Source: Spiroplasma culicicola AES-1
GTDB taxonomy: Bacteria; Bacillota_I; Bacilli_A; Mycoplasmatales; Mycoplasmataceae
NCBI RefSeq assembly: GCF_000565175.1
Contig: NZ_CP006681.1
Location: forward strand, 186,001-250,000
Length of the DNA: 64,000 nt
Reading direction: 5' to 3'
Position 1 is the first letter of the stretch; every line of letters begins with the position of its first letter. The position numbers and the translations under genes are program-made. The notes under the pieces were generated by a model. It was not told the origin of the DNA. It made no database searches and worked only from the letters and a program-made list of their open reading frames with translations. This document shows, one piece after another, positions 21,421 to 30,804 of this stretch.

Positions 21421-23691
21421 ATGATATTTGATAAAGTAGAGATTCAATATGACAAAGTTTGTTTACCTATCAAAATAAAATATTCTGAAACTAGAAAACC
21501 AACGTTTATGGAATTTTTAATTTTGTCAATTATTTTAGAACACCCTAATACTAAAAGTAGTTTAAAAACAATTTTAAATAATGAATTTAAAATTGTAAAT
21601 ACAGATTTATTTGAAAGAGCATTAAAAGATTTAATAGCTTTTAAAGTTATTGAGTTAAATAAAACTACAGCTGGATGAAGTACACTGGGAATTAATTTAG
21701 AAATTGAAAAAATGCAAATTAATCCATTACTAAAAGAACAATTTAATAGAAAAGAATATGTCATATCTCAATCAGATAAGAACTTAGATGTTAAATGATT
21801 TTATGATCCGATTATGAATGGTTTTGAAATGTTACGTGAACCAGACTGAGATAAAAGAATTAATGGTGTGAAGTTATCACATAAATTAGAATTAAATTCA
21901 ACTGGTGAAAACTTTTATACAGAAAATAATATTTTAACGTATGCACAAAAATTTATTCAACAGAAGCCAGAATATTTTGGAGATAATGCAGTGCTTTCAA
22001 GAATTGAATTGAATAATGAAATTGGTTTAGAAGATTTAATGTTGGCAAAACAATTAACTACAAAAGTTGCTTGTGCAAATGAAGTATGAATTGAAATTTT
22101 TGATAATGATACATTTAAAGTAAGAACACAAAATTCATTTTTAGAAAATCATTTTAGAAATAATATTAATGCTTCTTCAGAAATTGTTAAAGATGTTTTA
22201 AATAAATATTCAGAAAAAATTAAAGATCGTTTTGTTCCAAAAAGAGTGTTTGATGTTTCAAATAGTTTTATTAAGGAACCAGATATTATTTCAAATATAA
22301 ATGTTAGAACAAATTGAAATTTACTTTTAATTAATGGTCAAGATATTTCATCAACAAATAAAATTTTAAAAAGTAAGGATTTAATTTCTAATGTAAATAT
22401 AATTGTCTTTTATAATTCAAAATCAAATAATAAAACAATTGAAGTAATTGATGGTAAAATTGTAGCTTATGTTGAAAGTTCAAATGATGAAGTTTTAAAA
22501 AATAATTCTTTGATTTATTTAGATTCAGAAAACAATTTAACAGCATTTGCAATTGTTGATAAGTTTATTTCAACAGTTAATGAAAATATTCCAGTAATAT
22601 ATGCATATAAAAATAGAAGTCAATTAAATTTAGAAAAAGTATTTGAAGACAATTTAGAACGTCTATTAGAAAATTATGAAACAGAATTGTATAAAGAAAA
22701 TTTAGAAGCATCAACAATCATGTTTACCTTCTTAAAACGAATTGGACTTGAAAAGAAATTAACAAGTATTTTAAAAGAATATTTATACAAAGATTTAGAT
22801 ACTGCAAAATTATTTTATAAATTAAATAATTTCTTATATAATTCAAATAATCATCAAGCAAGCTTATTTTTAGAAAAATGTTTAGCACAAGTAATTGTAG
22901 AAGTTTCTAAAGAAAGAAATTCAGAACAAGTTATTGAATTAATCAATAAATATAACTTTAAAAATACTTCAATATTATTAAAAATGATTAATTATTTAGA
23001 AATTGATGATAATATTGAAACTATTTTTAAATTGAATTCTATTTTAGATGAAAGAGACATTGATGGATGAAAAGCAAACATTAGAAATTGTTTGATTCAA
23101 TTATTAAATTATTCAAAAGAAAATATGAGATCTGAACTTTTAGATACTCATAAATATAAATCAAAAACTTGAAATGAACATGCAAATGTAATTAATAAAA
23201 TAGGAACTATTACAAAGAATTTATATAGTGAAAACTTTGAGTTTGTGGAAAACAAATATGGAGAAATGCTTTCTGCAGTTGTAGATTTAATTAAATCTCA
23301 CAACTCATTAAAAGAATATAAGCAATATCTATGAAATCTTTCAGGTTGTTTAACAGACTTTTATTCTCATTATTATGAATATAAAAGAAATATGATGGAA
23401 AATTCAGATTCTAATTTAGTAGAATACAAAATTCAATTAATTGCTGGAAACTTTATGGTTAAAATTGAAGATGCTTTAGATAACTTAATTGATCTTAAAG
23501 CACAAAAATTACCAATTGAAATTAAAGTAGAATGAGCAAAACATGTTGAAGATAAAAGAGATGAAGTTAATACAATTCTAAAAAAAGATGACACAATTTT
23601 AAATGAAGCATTGAATTTAATTTTTGGTAAAAGAGATAATTTTACACAAGAAACACTATTAAAATATCAAAAAAGATTTGGAGGGTACTAA
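21421..23691 (+). CDS. Unknown protein of the helicase-AAA-radical SAM operon
   Basis: 756 aa, several UGA-Trp codons, no membrane segment or signal peptide. I do not recognise it. The first 90 residues (TFMEFLILSIILEHPNTK onward) look like a small helical, winged-helix-like domain. The middle contains alternating beta-rich and helical stretches (FDVSNSFIKEPD; IIVFYNSKSNNK; IYLDSENNLTAF). The last 300 residues are strongly helical and repeat-like. The start ATG follows AGGAGGTG, which lies across the helicase stop; the gap is 12 bases. Its place between helicase and coiled-coil genes suggests a scaffold or sensor subunit, but this is only inference. Confidence 0.75.
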
Positions 23692-23694
23692 TTT

Positions 23695-24786
23695 ATGAGT
23701 ATGTCAGCAGAAGAAATTCTTTTAAATTGTAAAAAACAATTTGAATTTATTAAAACAGATATCAATACATTACTTGCCTATATTCAAGAATTACTTGAAG
23801 AATGTCACCAAATTGATAATTCTAATTTTTATACTGAAAAATTAGAATCATTAATCAAAAAAGTAAAGGATGAAATTTTAGATTTACAAAAAGCAGATGA
23901 TTATGCAAAAGAAGTTGAGGGACAAACTCATGTTGCAACAGAAAGATATCACGAAATTCAAAGATATGCAGAGCGAAAACGTGAATTAATTGCTGAATTT
24001 AAAGCTGAAGTATTTGCCTTAAAAAAAGATATTACAGTTAAAGAACAAGATGCAATGGTTAAAAATTTAAATGACTCTTTATATAATTCATTTGATGATT
24101 TAAAAAGAGAAATTATTAATTTTTATGAAACTGTTGATGATAGAACAATCATTCAAAATTATTTTAATGAGTTTGAAACAGTTTTAAGGAATAAAGATAA
24201 GTCACAATTATTAGAAATTGTTGCCAATCATTTAAATGAGCAAAAACAATCAACAAAATTTATTACAAAACAAATGATTAACAGTTCAATTCAACTTTAT
24301 GATAATGATAAAGATGTTGTTAATGCAATCAAAGATGATGCAAAAGTATTTTTAACAGAGTCAAATGATAGCAATTTATTTGACCAAGCAAAGCAATTTT
24401 TTATCAAAGCATCAAAGAGTGCAGAAAATGAAGCAATTAGAAAAGATAATGTTATTAAAATTGTAAATGCTATTCGTGCTGTTGGCTATATTGTGGATGA
24501 AAACAATATTCGAAAACTAGAAGAAAAAAATCTGATATTAATTCATGGAGAAAAAGTTACAGGCGAAACAGCTGACTTTGCTGTAAGATTAGATGGAAGT
24601 TTTGTTTATAATTATGAAGGATTTGAGGGTCACGAACATGATGTTGATGCTGATGCCTTTTTACAAAAATTACGTGAACAAGGAATCCAATCAAGTGAAG
24701 AATTTAATAAACAATATCGTGAACCTAAATATATTGCAAAAAACAAAGCTATAATAAATAATAAGAAAACAAACTCAAGTAAGTAG
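23695..24786 (+). CDS. Coiled-coil protein with C-terminal alpha/beta domain
   Basis: 363 aa. Residues about 1-240 are long charged helices, probably coiled coil (QELLEECHQIDN; ERYHEIQRYAERKRE). Residues 255-345 form a small alpha/beta domain: IVNAIRAVGYIVDE, then strands ILIHGEK and ADFAVRLDGSF, then a DADAFLQKLREQGI helix. Similar terminal domains occur, from memory, after coiled coils in other bacterial NTPase-linked gene sets; this was not checked. GGAGGG three bases before the upstream stop is the RBS. It is probably a structural partner of the AAA+ protein encoded next. Confidence 0.75.
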   Translation: MSMSAEEILLNCKKQFEFIKTDINTLLAYIQELLEECHQIDNSNFYTEKLESLIKKVKDEILDLQKADDYAKEVEGQTHVATERYHEIQRYAERKRELIAEFKAEVFALKKDITVKEQDAMVKNLNDSLYNSFDDLKREIINFYETVDDRTIIQNYFNEFETVLRNKDKSQLLEIVANHLNEQKQSTKFITKQMINSSIQLYDNDKDVVNAIKDDAKVFLTESNDSNLFDQAKQFFIKASKSAENEAIRKDNVIKIVNAIRAVGYIVDENNIRKLEEKNLILIHGEKVTGETADFAVRLDGSFVYNYEGFEGHEHDVDADAFLQKLREQGIQSSEEFNKQYREPKYIAKNKAIINNKKTNSSK

Positions 24787-24794
24787 GTGTAAAA

Positions 24795-26606
24795 ATGAGT
24801 GTAAAAAGAGAAATGAATCAACTTAAGAATTTGATCGGTATTAAAAAAGCCATTATAATCGAAGGAAATGTTGATGACATATATGAATTTGAAGGTAAGT
24901 ATATTAATATTCATGAATATTTAATGAATATCTTTGAGCAAAAAAAATATAGTGATCGCTTTATATATGATCGCAATACTGGAATTAGAGGACAAAAAAT
25001 AAGTAATTTAATTCTTACAAGTGCTGAGCAAAAAAATGAAGGCCAAAGTGCAGCAGATGATTTTGAAGAATTATTTGGCAATAATGCAGGCTCAAGTAGT
25101 GGAGAAGAACAAACATCAATTAAAAAACCAATTGAATTTTTTAGTGTTTTAAATAAAAATTTAAATCGTGAAGATGATCGCAAAATTGGATTTTTAGCAG
25201 ATTATACTGATTTTGTTTTTAGTGATCAATCTTTAGATATAGATGATCGTAGTGTTTTAACAGAATTTTCAAAATCATTGAAGGAATCAAAATTTGTAAT
25301 TTCAAAAATTGATAATTTAACAAATTGTGTTGTCTTTTTAACTAAAAAAATTAATCAATTACCTCCAAGTTTATACTTAGATAATCCTGAAATTTTAATT
25401 TTTACTTTGCCAAAGCCAAGTCGAGATGAAAGACATGAATTTTTAGCAACAGTAAAATCAAGAATTCAAGTAACAGATATTGCAACTGAGTTTGAAAATA
25501 TAGTTGATGCAACTGAAGGCTGAACTATTAAAGAATTATCTCATTTTGTAAGATTTTCATGTAATTTTAATCAACCAATTGCCTTTAATAAGATGTTTAA
25601 TATTTACAATTATGGAGAAAAATCTTCTCCGTGAGAAGATTTAAATTATGAAAAAATGATCAATATTAAAGAAGAATTAAAAAGAAGAGTTATTGGTCAA
25701 GATGATGCAATTGAAAAAGTGTCAAAAGTAATCTATAAAGCATATACTGGATTAACAGGAATAACTTATTCTTCAAAAAGAACAAAACCAAAAGGAACAT
25801 TATTTTTTGTTGGTCCAACTGGAACAGGAAAGACTGAACTTGCAAAAGCAATTACGTCATTTTTATTCAATGATGAAGCAAATCTAATTCGTTTTGATAT
25901 GTCAGAATATGGACAAGATAATGCAGATCAAAAATTAATAGGAGCGCCTCCTGGTTATGTTGGTTTTGAAGGTGGGGGACAATTGACAAATGCTGTTAAA
26001 GAAAAACCATTTTCAGTTATTTTATTTGATGAAATTGAAAAAGCTAGTCCAAAAATCTTTGATAAGTTTTTACAAATTTTAGAAGATGGAAGATTGACAG
26101 ACAATACTGGTCAAACTGTAAGTTTTAGTGAATCATTTATTATTTTTACATCAAATATTGGTGCAGCTGAAGTTTCACCAAATCAACATAAAGATGATGT
26201 TTACAAAGAATTTATTCAAAAAGTTCAACATCACTTTACTCATGAACTAAATCGTCCAGAATTATTGGGAAGATTTGGAAATAATATTGTACCATTTAAC
26301 TTTATTAAAGATAAATCATTAAAAGCTGGAATTGTAAAACAAAAAGTAAAACCAATTCAAATAGCTATTTATGAAAAATATAAGGCTGAATTGCATATTG
26401 ATTTAAGCAGTGATGAAATATTAAATGTAGTTTTAAAAGATGCAGATGAAAGACGTGGTGGAAGAGATGTTTTAAATTCTCTTGAAACTAACTTAGTCGA
26501 TCCACTTTCAGAATTTATCTTTGAAAATTTACAAGCCCTTAAACCTGGATCAAAAATACAGACTTCTGTTCAAGAAGATAAATTAATATTTAAATTAAAT
26601 GTCTAA
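24795..26606 (+). CDS. Two-module AAA+ ATPase, inactive N-module and ClpB-like C-module
   Basis: 603 aa. Residues 1-275 form a degenerate AAA+ module: GNVDDIYE in place of a Walker A, a disordered acidic/Ser stretch near 85-105, an ADYTDF strand, and the LPKPSRDERHEFL lid hinge. Residues 285-600 form a complete ClpA/B-type module: RRVIGQDDA, Walker A GPTGTGKTE near 340, pore loop GYVG, Walker B ILFDEIEKAS near 409, sensor 1 FTSNIG, arginine finger in RPELLGRF, sensor 2 RRGGRD near 553. The pore loop implies threading or remodelling of a polypeptide. It lacks the ClpB N-domain and middle coiled coil, so it is not ClpB. Its end overlaps the radical SAM gene by 8 bases. Confidence 0.88.
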
Positions 26607-27195
26607 TATAAATATTGGTAAATTTTTAATGAATAGTGAAATTGAAGGTCCTGGAACTAGATTTGTAATTTGGTTTCAAGGATGTACCATTGGATGTAAT
26701 GGATGTTCTAATCAAGAATTACTTGCTTTAGAGCCAAAATTCTTTATTCCAACAAACTTAATTTTTGAAAAAATATTAGAAGCAAAAGAATTGTTTAATA
26801 TTGAAGGATTAACTTTATTAGGGGGAGAACCTTTTTTACAACCAGAAGCTTTAAAAGAAATTGTTGACTTTTGTGTAAAAGAAAATTTAACAGTTATATG
26901 TTTTACTGGTTATTTATATGAAAAATTACTAGAAGAATATGGAGATGTGCTTTCAAAGATTGATATTTTAATTGATGGTCCATTTATAATGAGACAATTA
27001 GACATAAAGAGAAGATTAATTGGAAGTAAAAATCAAAGAGTTTGGAAACTAACTAATCGCTATAAAGATTGTGATTATTTCGAACAACCTCATTCTGAAG
27101 TTGAAATTCAACTTTATAATGAACGAATGTCTATGAATGGCGATGGAGTTGTTTTTGATAATGAAAAAGGTGAATTTATTTTTAAAGTAAAATAA
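26599..27195 (+). CDS. NrdG-like radical SAM protein
   Basis: 198 aa, 4Fe-4S radical SAM activase type: EGPGTRFVIWFQGC with Cys29, Cys33 and Cys36 in the CxxxCxxC cluster motif, then LLGGEPF (SAM binding) and a C-terminal strand. The closest known pattern is NrdG, the activase of anaerobic ribonucleotide reductase. However, no NrdD or other glycyl-radical enzyme is encoded nearby, and the gene overlaps the AAA+ gene by 8 bases as the last member of this operon. It probably acts on an operon partner or another target. Calling it nrdG would be unsafe. Confidence 0.88.
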   Translation: MSNINIGKFLMNSEIEGPGTRFVIWFQGCTIGCNGCSNQELLALEPKFFIPTNLIFEKILEAKELFNIEGLTLLGGEPFLQPEALKEIVDFCVKENLTVICFTGYLYEKLLEEYGDVLSKIDILIDGPFIMRQLDIKRRLIGSKNQRVWKLTNRYKDCDYFEQPHSEVEIQLYNERMSMNGDGVVFDNEKGEFIFKVK

Positions 27196-27213
27196 TTTTC
27201 ACCTTTTTTTAGT

Positions 27214-27350
27214 TATAATTAATCTTGTAATAAACGAATTATTACATCAAACAAATACATAGAAGATTGGGTTGAAATGCCCGTATAATTTTGTTAAAAA
27301 AATTATTTAAGTTTAAAAATATCAAATAATAAGAATTTTTAAACTATTTT
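27214..27350 (+). ncRNA. Candidate structured small RNA, possibly MCS4-like
   Basis: No ORF. TATAAT at 27214-27219 is a good -10. About seven bases on begins a perfect hairpin, GTAATAA/TTATTAC (27227-27245). It is followed by a single-stranded stretch with ATACATAGAAGATTGGG, a GGG/CCC mini-hairpin and finally an 11-bp stem (27310-27320 with 27335-27345) plus ATTTTA, a plausible terminator. The predicted transcript of about 125 nt has a 5' stem-loop and an ACATAGAAGATT block. It recalls the Mycoplasma capricolum MCS4 RNA, reported to resemble U6 snRNA and of similar size. The likeness is from memory and untested. Confidence 0.45.
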
Positions 27351-27420
27351 ATCAACATTAGTTGAAAGTACATATATATTCAAAATCTCTTCTAATTAGC
27401 AAATTATGGAGGTTATTTTT

Positions 27421-28068
27421 ATGACAAAAAGTTTAGAATTATTAAACAGCAGAAGATCTGCTAAAAGATTTGTTAGTGATTTTACATTAACAGACGAACA
27501 AATTAACGAATTATTAGAATCAATTAGATTAGCACCATCATCATTTGGTATGGAACCATTTAGAGCATTATTTATCTCAAATAAAGAAATTAGAGAAGAA
27601 TTATTGGCACCATGATGAGATCAACCTGGAGTTACAACTTCAAGTGGGATGTTAATTTGAATTACACCATCATTAGAATTAATTGAAAATGAATTAATTG
27701 AATCTCAAAACAAAAGAAATATTCCTGATGGATTTGAAAACATTAGAGAATTTATGGTTGCTGGATTAAAAAATGTTTGAACACAACACGAAATGAATTC
27801 AAATGAATGATCATCAAGACAAGCATATATTTCACTTGGTACTGTATTAAATACAGCAGAAGAAATGGGAATTGATTTATGTCCTTCAGAAGGATTTGAT
27901 CCTAAAGCTGTTGCTGCAGTTCTTGAAAAACATGGATTAATGGATTCTAAAAAAGAAAAAGTTGTTGTTGGATCATTTGTTGGAAAAGTTGATGAAAATC
28001 AAGAATTCCACCATTTCTTTAGTAAAACAAGAAAACCAGCATCAGAATCATACAAAATCGTTAAATAA
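27421..28068 (+). CDS. Nitroreductase family protein
   Basis: 215-aa FMN-dependent oxidoreductase: LLNSRRSAKRF (phosphate-binding N-terminal segment), LAPSSFGMEPFRAL, and VVVGSFVGKVDE near the end. It probably reduces quinones or nitro compounds with NAD(P)H in the cytoplasm. The ATG at 27421 follows GGAGGT; an ATG at 27406 in the same frame overlaps the RBS and is unlikely. It is monocistronic, with a terminator 20 bases after the stop. Confidence 0.88.
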
Positions 28069-28085
28069 TAATTTATAAATTTTAA

Positions 28086-28113
28086 GACAACTGTAATTTC
28101 ACAGTTGTTTTTA
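28086..28113 (+). terminator. Rho-independent terminator
   Basis: ACAACTGT pairs with ACAGTTGT around a six-base loop, followed by TTTTA. It ends the nitroreductase transcript. Confidence 0.8.
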
Positions 28114-28154
28114 TTTTAAAAAGTTTCAAAATTATGTACAAAACAATATTTTTT

Positions 28155-28206
28155 TGACGATAAAGATAATAGAGAGTAATTAATTGAAGTTACTTTCTAT
28201 TTTTTT
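28155..28206 (+). promoter_or_regulatory. Conserved promoter-hairpin element (copy B)
   Basis: TGACGATAAAGATAATAG (first 18 bases identical to copy A) runs into an 11-bp stem (28169-28179 with 28190-28200, one G-T pair) followed by six T. It precedes the RBS of the gene at 28233. The stem sequences differ between copies while pairing is kept, which favours a transcribed hairpin. Confidence 0.55.
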
Positions 28207-28232
28207 GTTTTTGATAGATAGGAAGTGAAAAT

Positions 28233-28703
28233 ATGGACAAAAAAATCGAAAAAAATATTGTAGAAAATAGACTTTATTATAAAAGGGTCAAGGTTATTTT
28301 CGAAGGTGTTGCAGATAAAAGTGTTTTAGAGTGGTTGCAAAAAGAATGATTTAATATTAACGATGATGCACAATTATTTATTAATTTCATGGAGCAAAAA
28401 TATCATGTCACTTATGATACAGTACACAATAAACGAATTGTGACAAAAAGTGTTATAATGGCAATGAAAGCAAGCAAAATTCAAGAATTTAATGGATATG
28501 TTTCTTCCTATAATAAGTTAATAGATGAAGGTGAAAAAATGCCAAGGTTAACAAGAAATTGTGAAAGATTATATGAAGAACAAAGTGCAATTAATAAAGA
28601 ACAAAGTCTAAAATTGGCAGATCAAGAGAAGAGATTGATCAAATTAGAAAAAGAAAATGCTAAACTTCAAAAAATATTAAAGAAAAAGGGAATTATTGCA
28701 TAA
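28233..28703 (+). CDS. Small coiled-coil protein, paralogue B
   Basis: 156 aa. Same family as 95-517 and 58896-59375: an SVLEWLQKEWF-like block, FINFMEQKYHVTYD, KIQEFNGYVSSYNK, PRLTRNCERLYEEQ, then a Lys/Glu-rich coiled coil to the end (about residues 112-153). The start is set by AGGAAG eight bases before the ATG. Monocistronic, with its own conserved upstream element and terminator. No known function. Confidence 0.8.
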
Positions 28704-28731
28704 ATTTAATTTCTTTATTGAATTACTATAG

Positions 28732-28756
28732 TCGCACTTAAAAGTGCGATTTTTAA
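28732..28756 (+). terminator. Rho-independent terminator
   Basis: TCGCACTT/AAGTGCGA with a two-base loop, followed by TTTTT. It ends the paralogue B gene. Confidence 0.82.
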
Positions 28757-28842
28757 ATATAAATTCCATTAATTCATACGTTTTAAGGTGAAAACTTCCA
28801 ATTTGAGATATAATTAAAAAAGTGAAAGAAGGGGGGAAAGAG

Positions 28843-28905
28843 ATGAAGTATTTAATGAAGAGTCGCAATAACTTTTTCTCCCATAGCCTTAATTTAAAAA
28901 CTTAA
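28843..28905 (+). other. Leader ORF of 20 codons upstream of the transporter
   Basis: An ATG at 28843 behind a very purine-rich AAGGGGGGAAAGAG opens a 20-codon frame ending at TAA 28903-28905. A -10 (TATAAT, 28809-28814) lies about 30 bases earlier. The last six codons lie in the 5' arm and loop of the hairpin that abuts the RBS of the next gene, so ribosomes finishing the leader would melt that hairpin. A leader peptide or coupling device is likely; chance cannot be excluded. Confidence 0.45.
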
Positions 28906-28915
28906 ATTAAGGAGG
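28888..28915 (+). promoter_or_regulatory. Hairpin adjoining the transporter RBS
   Basis: CTTAATTTAA and TTAAATTAAG form a perfect 10-bp stem with a four-base loop, and the 3' arm runs directly into AAGGAGG. Folding would mask the start of the RBS of the gene at 28921. Confidence 0.55.
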
Positions 28916-28920
28916 TCAAA

Positions 28921-30789
28921 ATGGTTGAAACTAATTATCAGCATCAAAAAATTGCTGACATTACTGTTTCGTCATTATTTTGTGCGTTAATAATAACAGT
29001 AAATTTATTTTTAAAAAATACTATTGGATTTGATATTTCAATTTATTTAATAATGATTACTACAATCTACTTTAAAAAGAAAATATCTTTCAATATTATG
29101 ATAGCTTCAACAATATTGTCATTATTTTTTAATGGTGATGTTATTTATTTTGGAGCAACATTTTTATCAAATGTTTTTATTTGACTAATAACAATAGGTT
29201 CACGAATTTTATTTTATAATTTTAGAATCTTTCAATATTTATCAATTATTATATTTAGTATTTTCAAATATTTATTAATTTATGTATTTTGATCAGTATA
29301 TGCAGATAATCAAACTGCTATTGCAATGTACATAGTTTATTCTTTGGAGATGCACGTTCAATTTATTGCATATTTTATTTTTCCAATATTATTAGCATCA
29401 AAAATTGATGATATTTTTAAAGGAATATGTAATATGAATGCAAGTTATTTTAATACTAAAATAACAAATAAGTTTCAAGAGGAGGATAGTCAAATGACTT
29501 TTTCTAATGAGAAAAGACATTTTAATACACAATTAGCAGTCTTGATGTTTTCAATAATGTTTATGTGTGCATATCTTGCTTTTACTCCTTATATGTTGGC
29601 AATAACATTTGGAGATCCAAGATATAGTTTATTAGTTTTAGTTGTACCAATTGGAATTACTTTTTTTGCTCCAGTTTGAATAAGACTAAAAAAGAAGATT
29701 GGAAACAAAAAAGCAATTACAAATAACTGAATTGGCTTAACATTAGCTGCATGTTTTACATTTATTCCTTATGCAATTAATTCAGATAATCTACATATTA
29801 AAGTAATGATGATTATTGGTTTAGTCATGTTTTCAATATTTATTGCAGCAATTATGCCTATGAATATGGAAATGATTCGCAGTTATTTAAGAAGAAATGA
29901 TATTAAATTGAACTTTAAAATGATAATGTCATTAAGTTCAATTCCATTATTAGCAGCTGTTTTTTTAGCAGATTTCTACTTAGAACAAAAATACATTCCA
30001 GCGATTTTATTTATATCAATTGGATTAGTTACTACATTAATGCTAGTTTTTAATAAAAATATTTTAGATAAGCCCAATGTTTTAGATATTAATCGTGAAG
30101 GATTTAAAACCTTAAAGAAAAACAAGTTGTTTTTTGCAAATATAATTTGTACAAATTACTTCTTTGGAATTGCTAAATTTTTTGAATTTACATTAGTATT
30201 TTTAATGTTTATAGATATTGAAAATTGAAAATTGAGTTTAGATATCAGTAATATTGGTTTATATATTGCTTGTGCATTTATAATTAAATATTTTGCACAA
30301 TTCTTAGCAAGACTATTTAAAATTACAGAAGCAAATAATGTAAAGTTAGTTTACATTGGAACAGCATTGGTTGCTGTTGCAGTATTATTTGTTTTAAGTT
30401 TTTTTATAGCACTTAATTTCTCAACTTCAATTTCACAAATCCATTATATTATTTCAATTCTTGCAACAAGTTTTGTTGTCAGTTTTGGAGCAACTTTAAT
30501 TGACAAAACCAGGGGAGAATATATTAGACATACAGTAAAAGAAAATGAATATGGAGCTGCTATGATTTTAGATCATGTTGGGGGACATGCCTTGTTTTCA
30601 ACAATTATTAGTCTCTTATTTGCAGTTACAATGCTATTTATTACTTTAAACATTACTAGTATGATAGTATTTTGATCAATATGTTTTGCAATTATAATAA
30701 TTTTATTTATGATTAATGCATTAGTAATAATGAAAAAACAGTTAAAATATTCACAAAATGATGATAAAAAAAATATTGAACAATTATAG
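28921..30789 (+). CDS. Large membrane transporter: small-molecule (ECF-S-like?) N-domain plus MFS-like C-domain
   Basis: 622 aa, strongly hydrophobic. Residues 1-185 form five to six helices in an arrangement resembling an ECF-type substrate-binding component. A hydrophilic linker near 180-200 (QEEDSQMTFSNEKRHF) leads to about twelve helices with MFS character (NEKRHFNTQLAV, GDPRYSLL loop, NREGFKTLKKNKLFF centre). Substrate unknown; neighbouring folD and fhs make a folate-related solute conceivable. The ATG follows AAGGAGG. The stop codon lies inside a bidirectional terminator shared with folD. Confidence 0.7.
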
Positions 30790-30804
30790 TTCAATATTTT
30801 TTTT
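30768..30804. terminator. Bidirectional terminator holding both stop codons
   Basis: AAAATATTGAAC pairs with GTTCAATATTTT around a seven-base loop, with T runs on both strands. The stops of the transporter (30787-30789) and folD (30784-30786) both fall in the loop, so the hairpin also encodes the last residues of both proteins. Confidence 0.85.

Noticed and set aside
24795-26606. clpB
   Set aside because: Only the second AAA+ module matches; the N-domain and middle coiled coil of ClpB are missing and the first module is inactive.
27262-27394. FMN-type riboswitch before the nitroreductase gene
   Set aside because: GGGTTGAAATGCCC resembles one arm of the FMN aptamer, but the conserved ACCGGCGGT-like core and the remaining arms are missing.
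28888-28920. PreQ1 riboswitch before the transporter
   Set aside because: There is a hairpin before the RBS, but the required C-rich loop contacts and A-rich tail pattern do not match.
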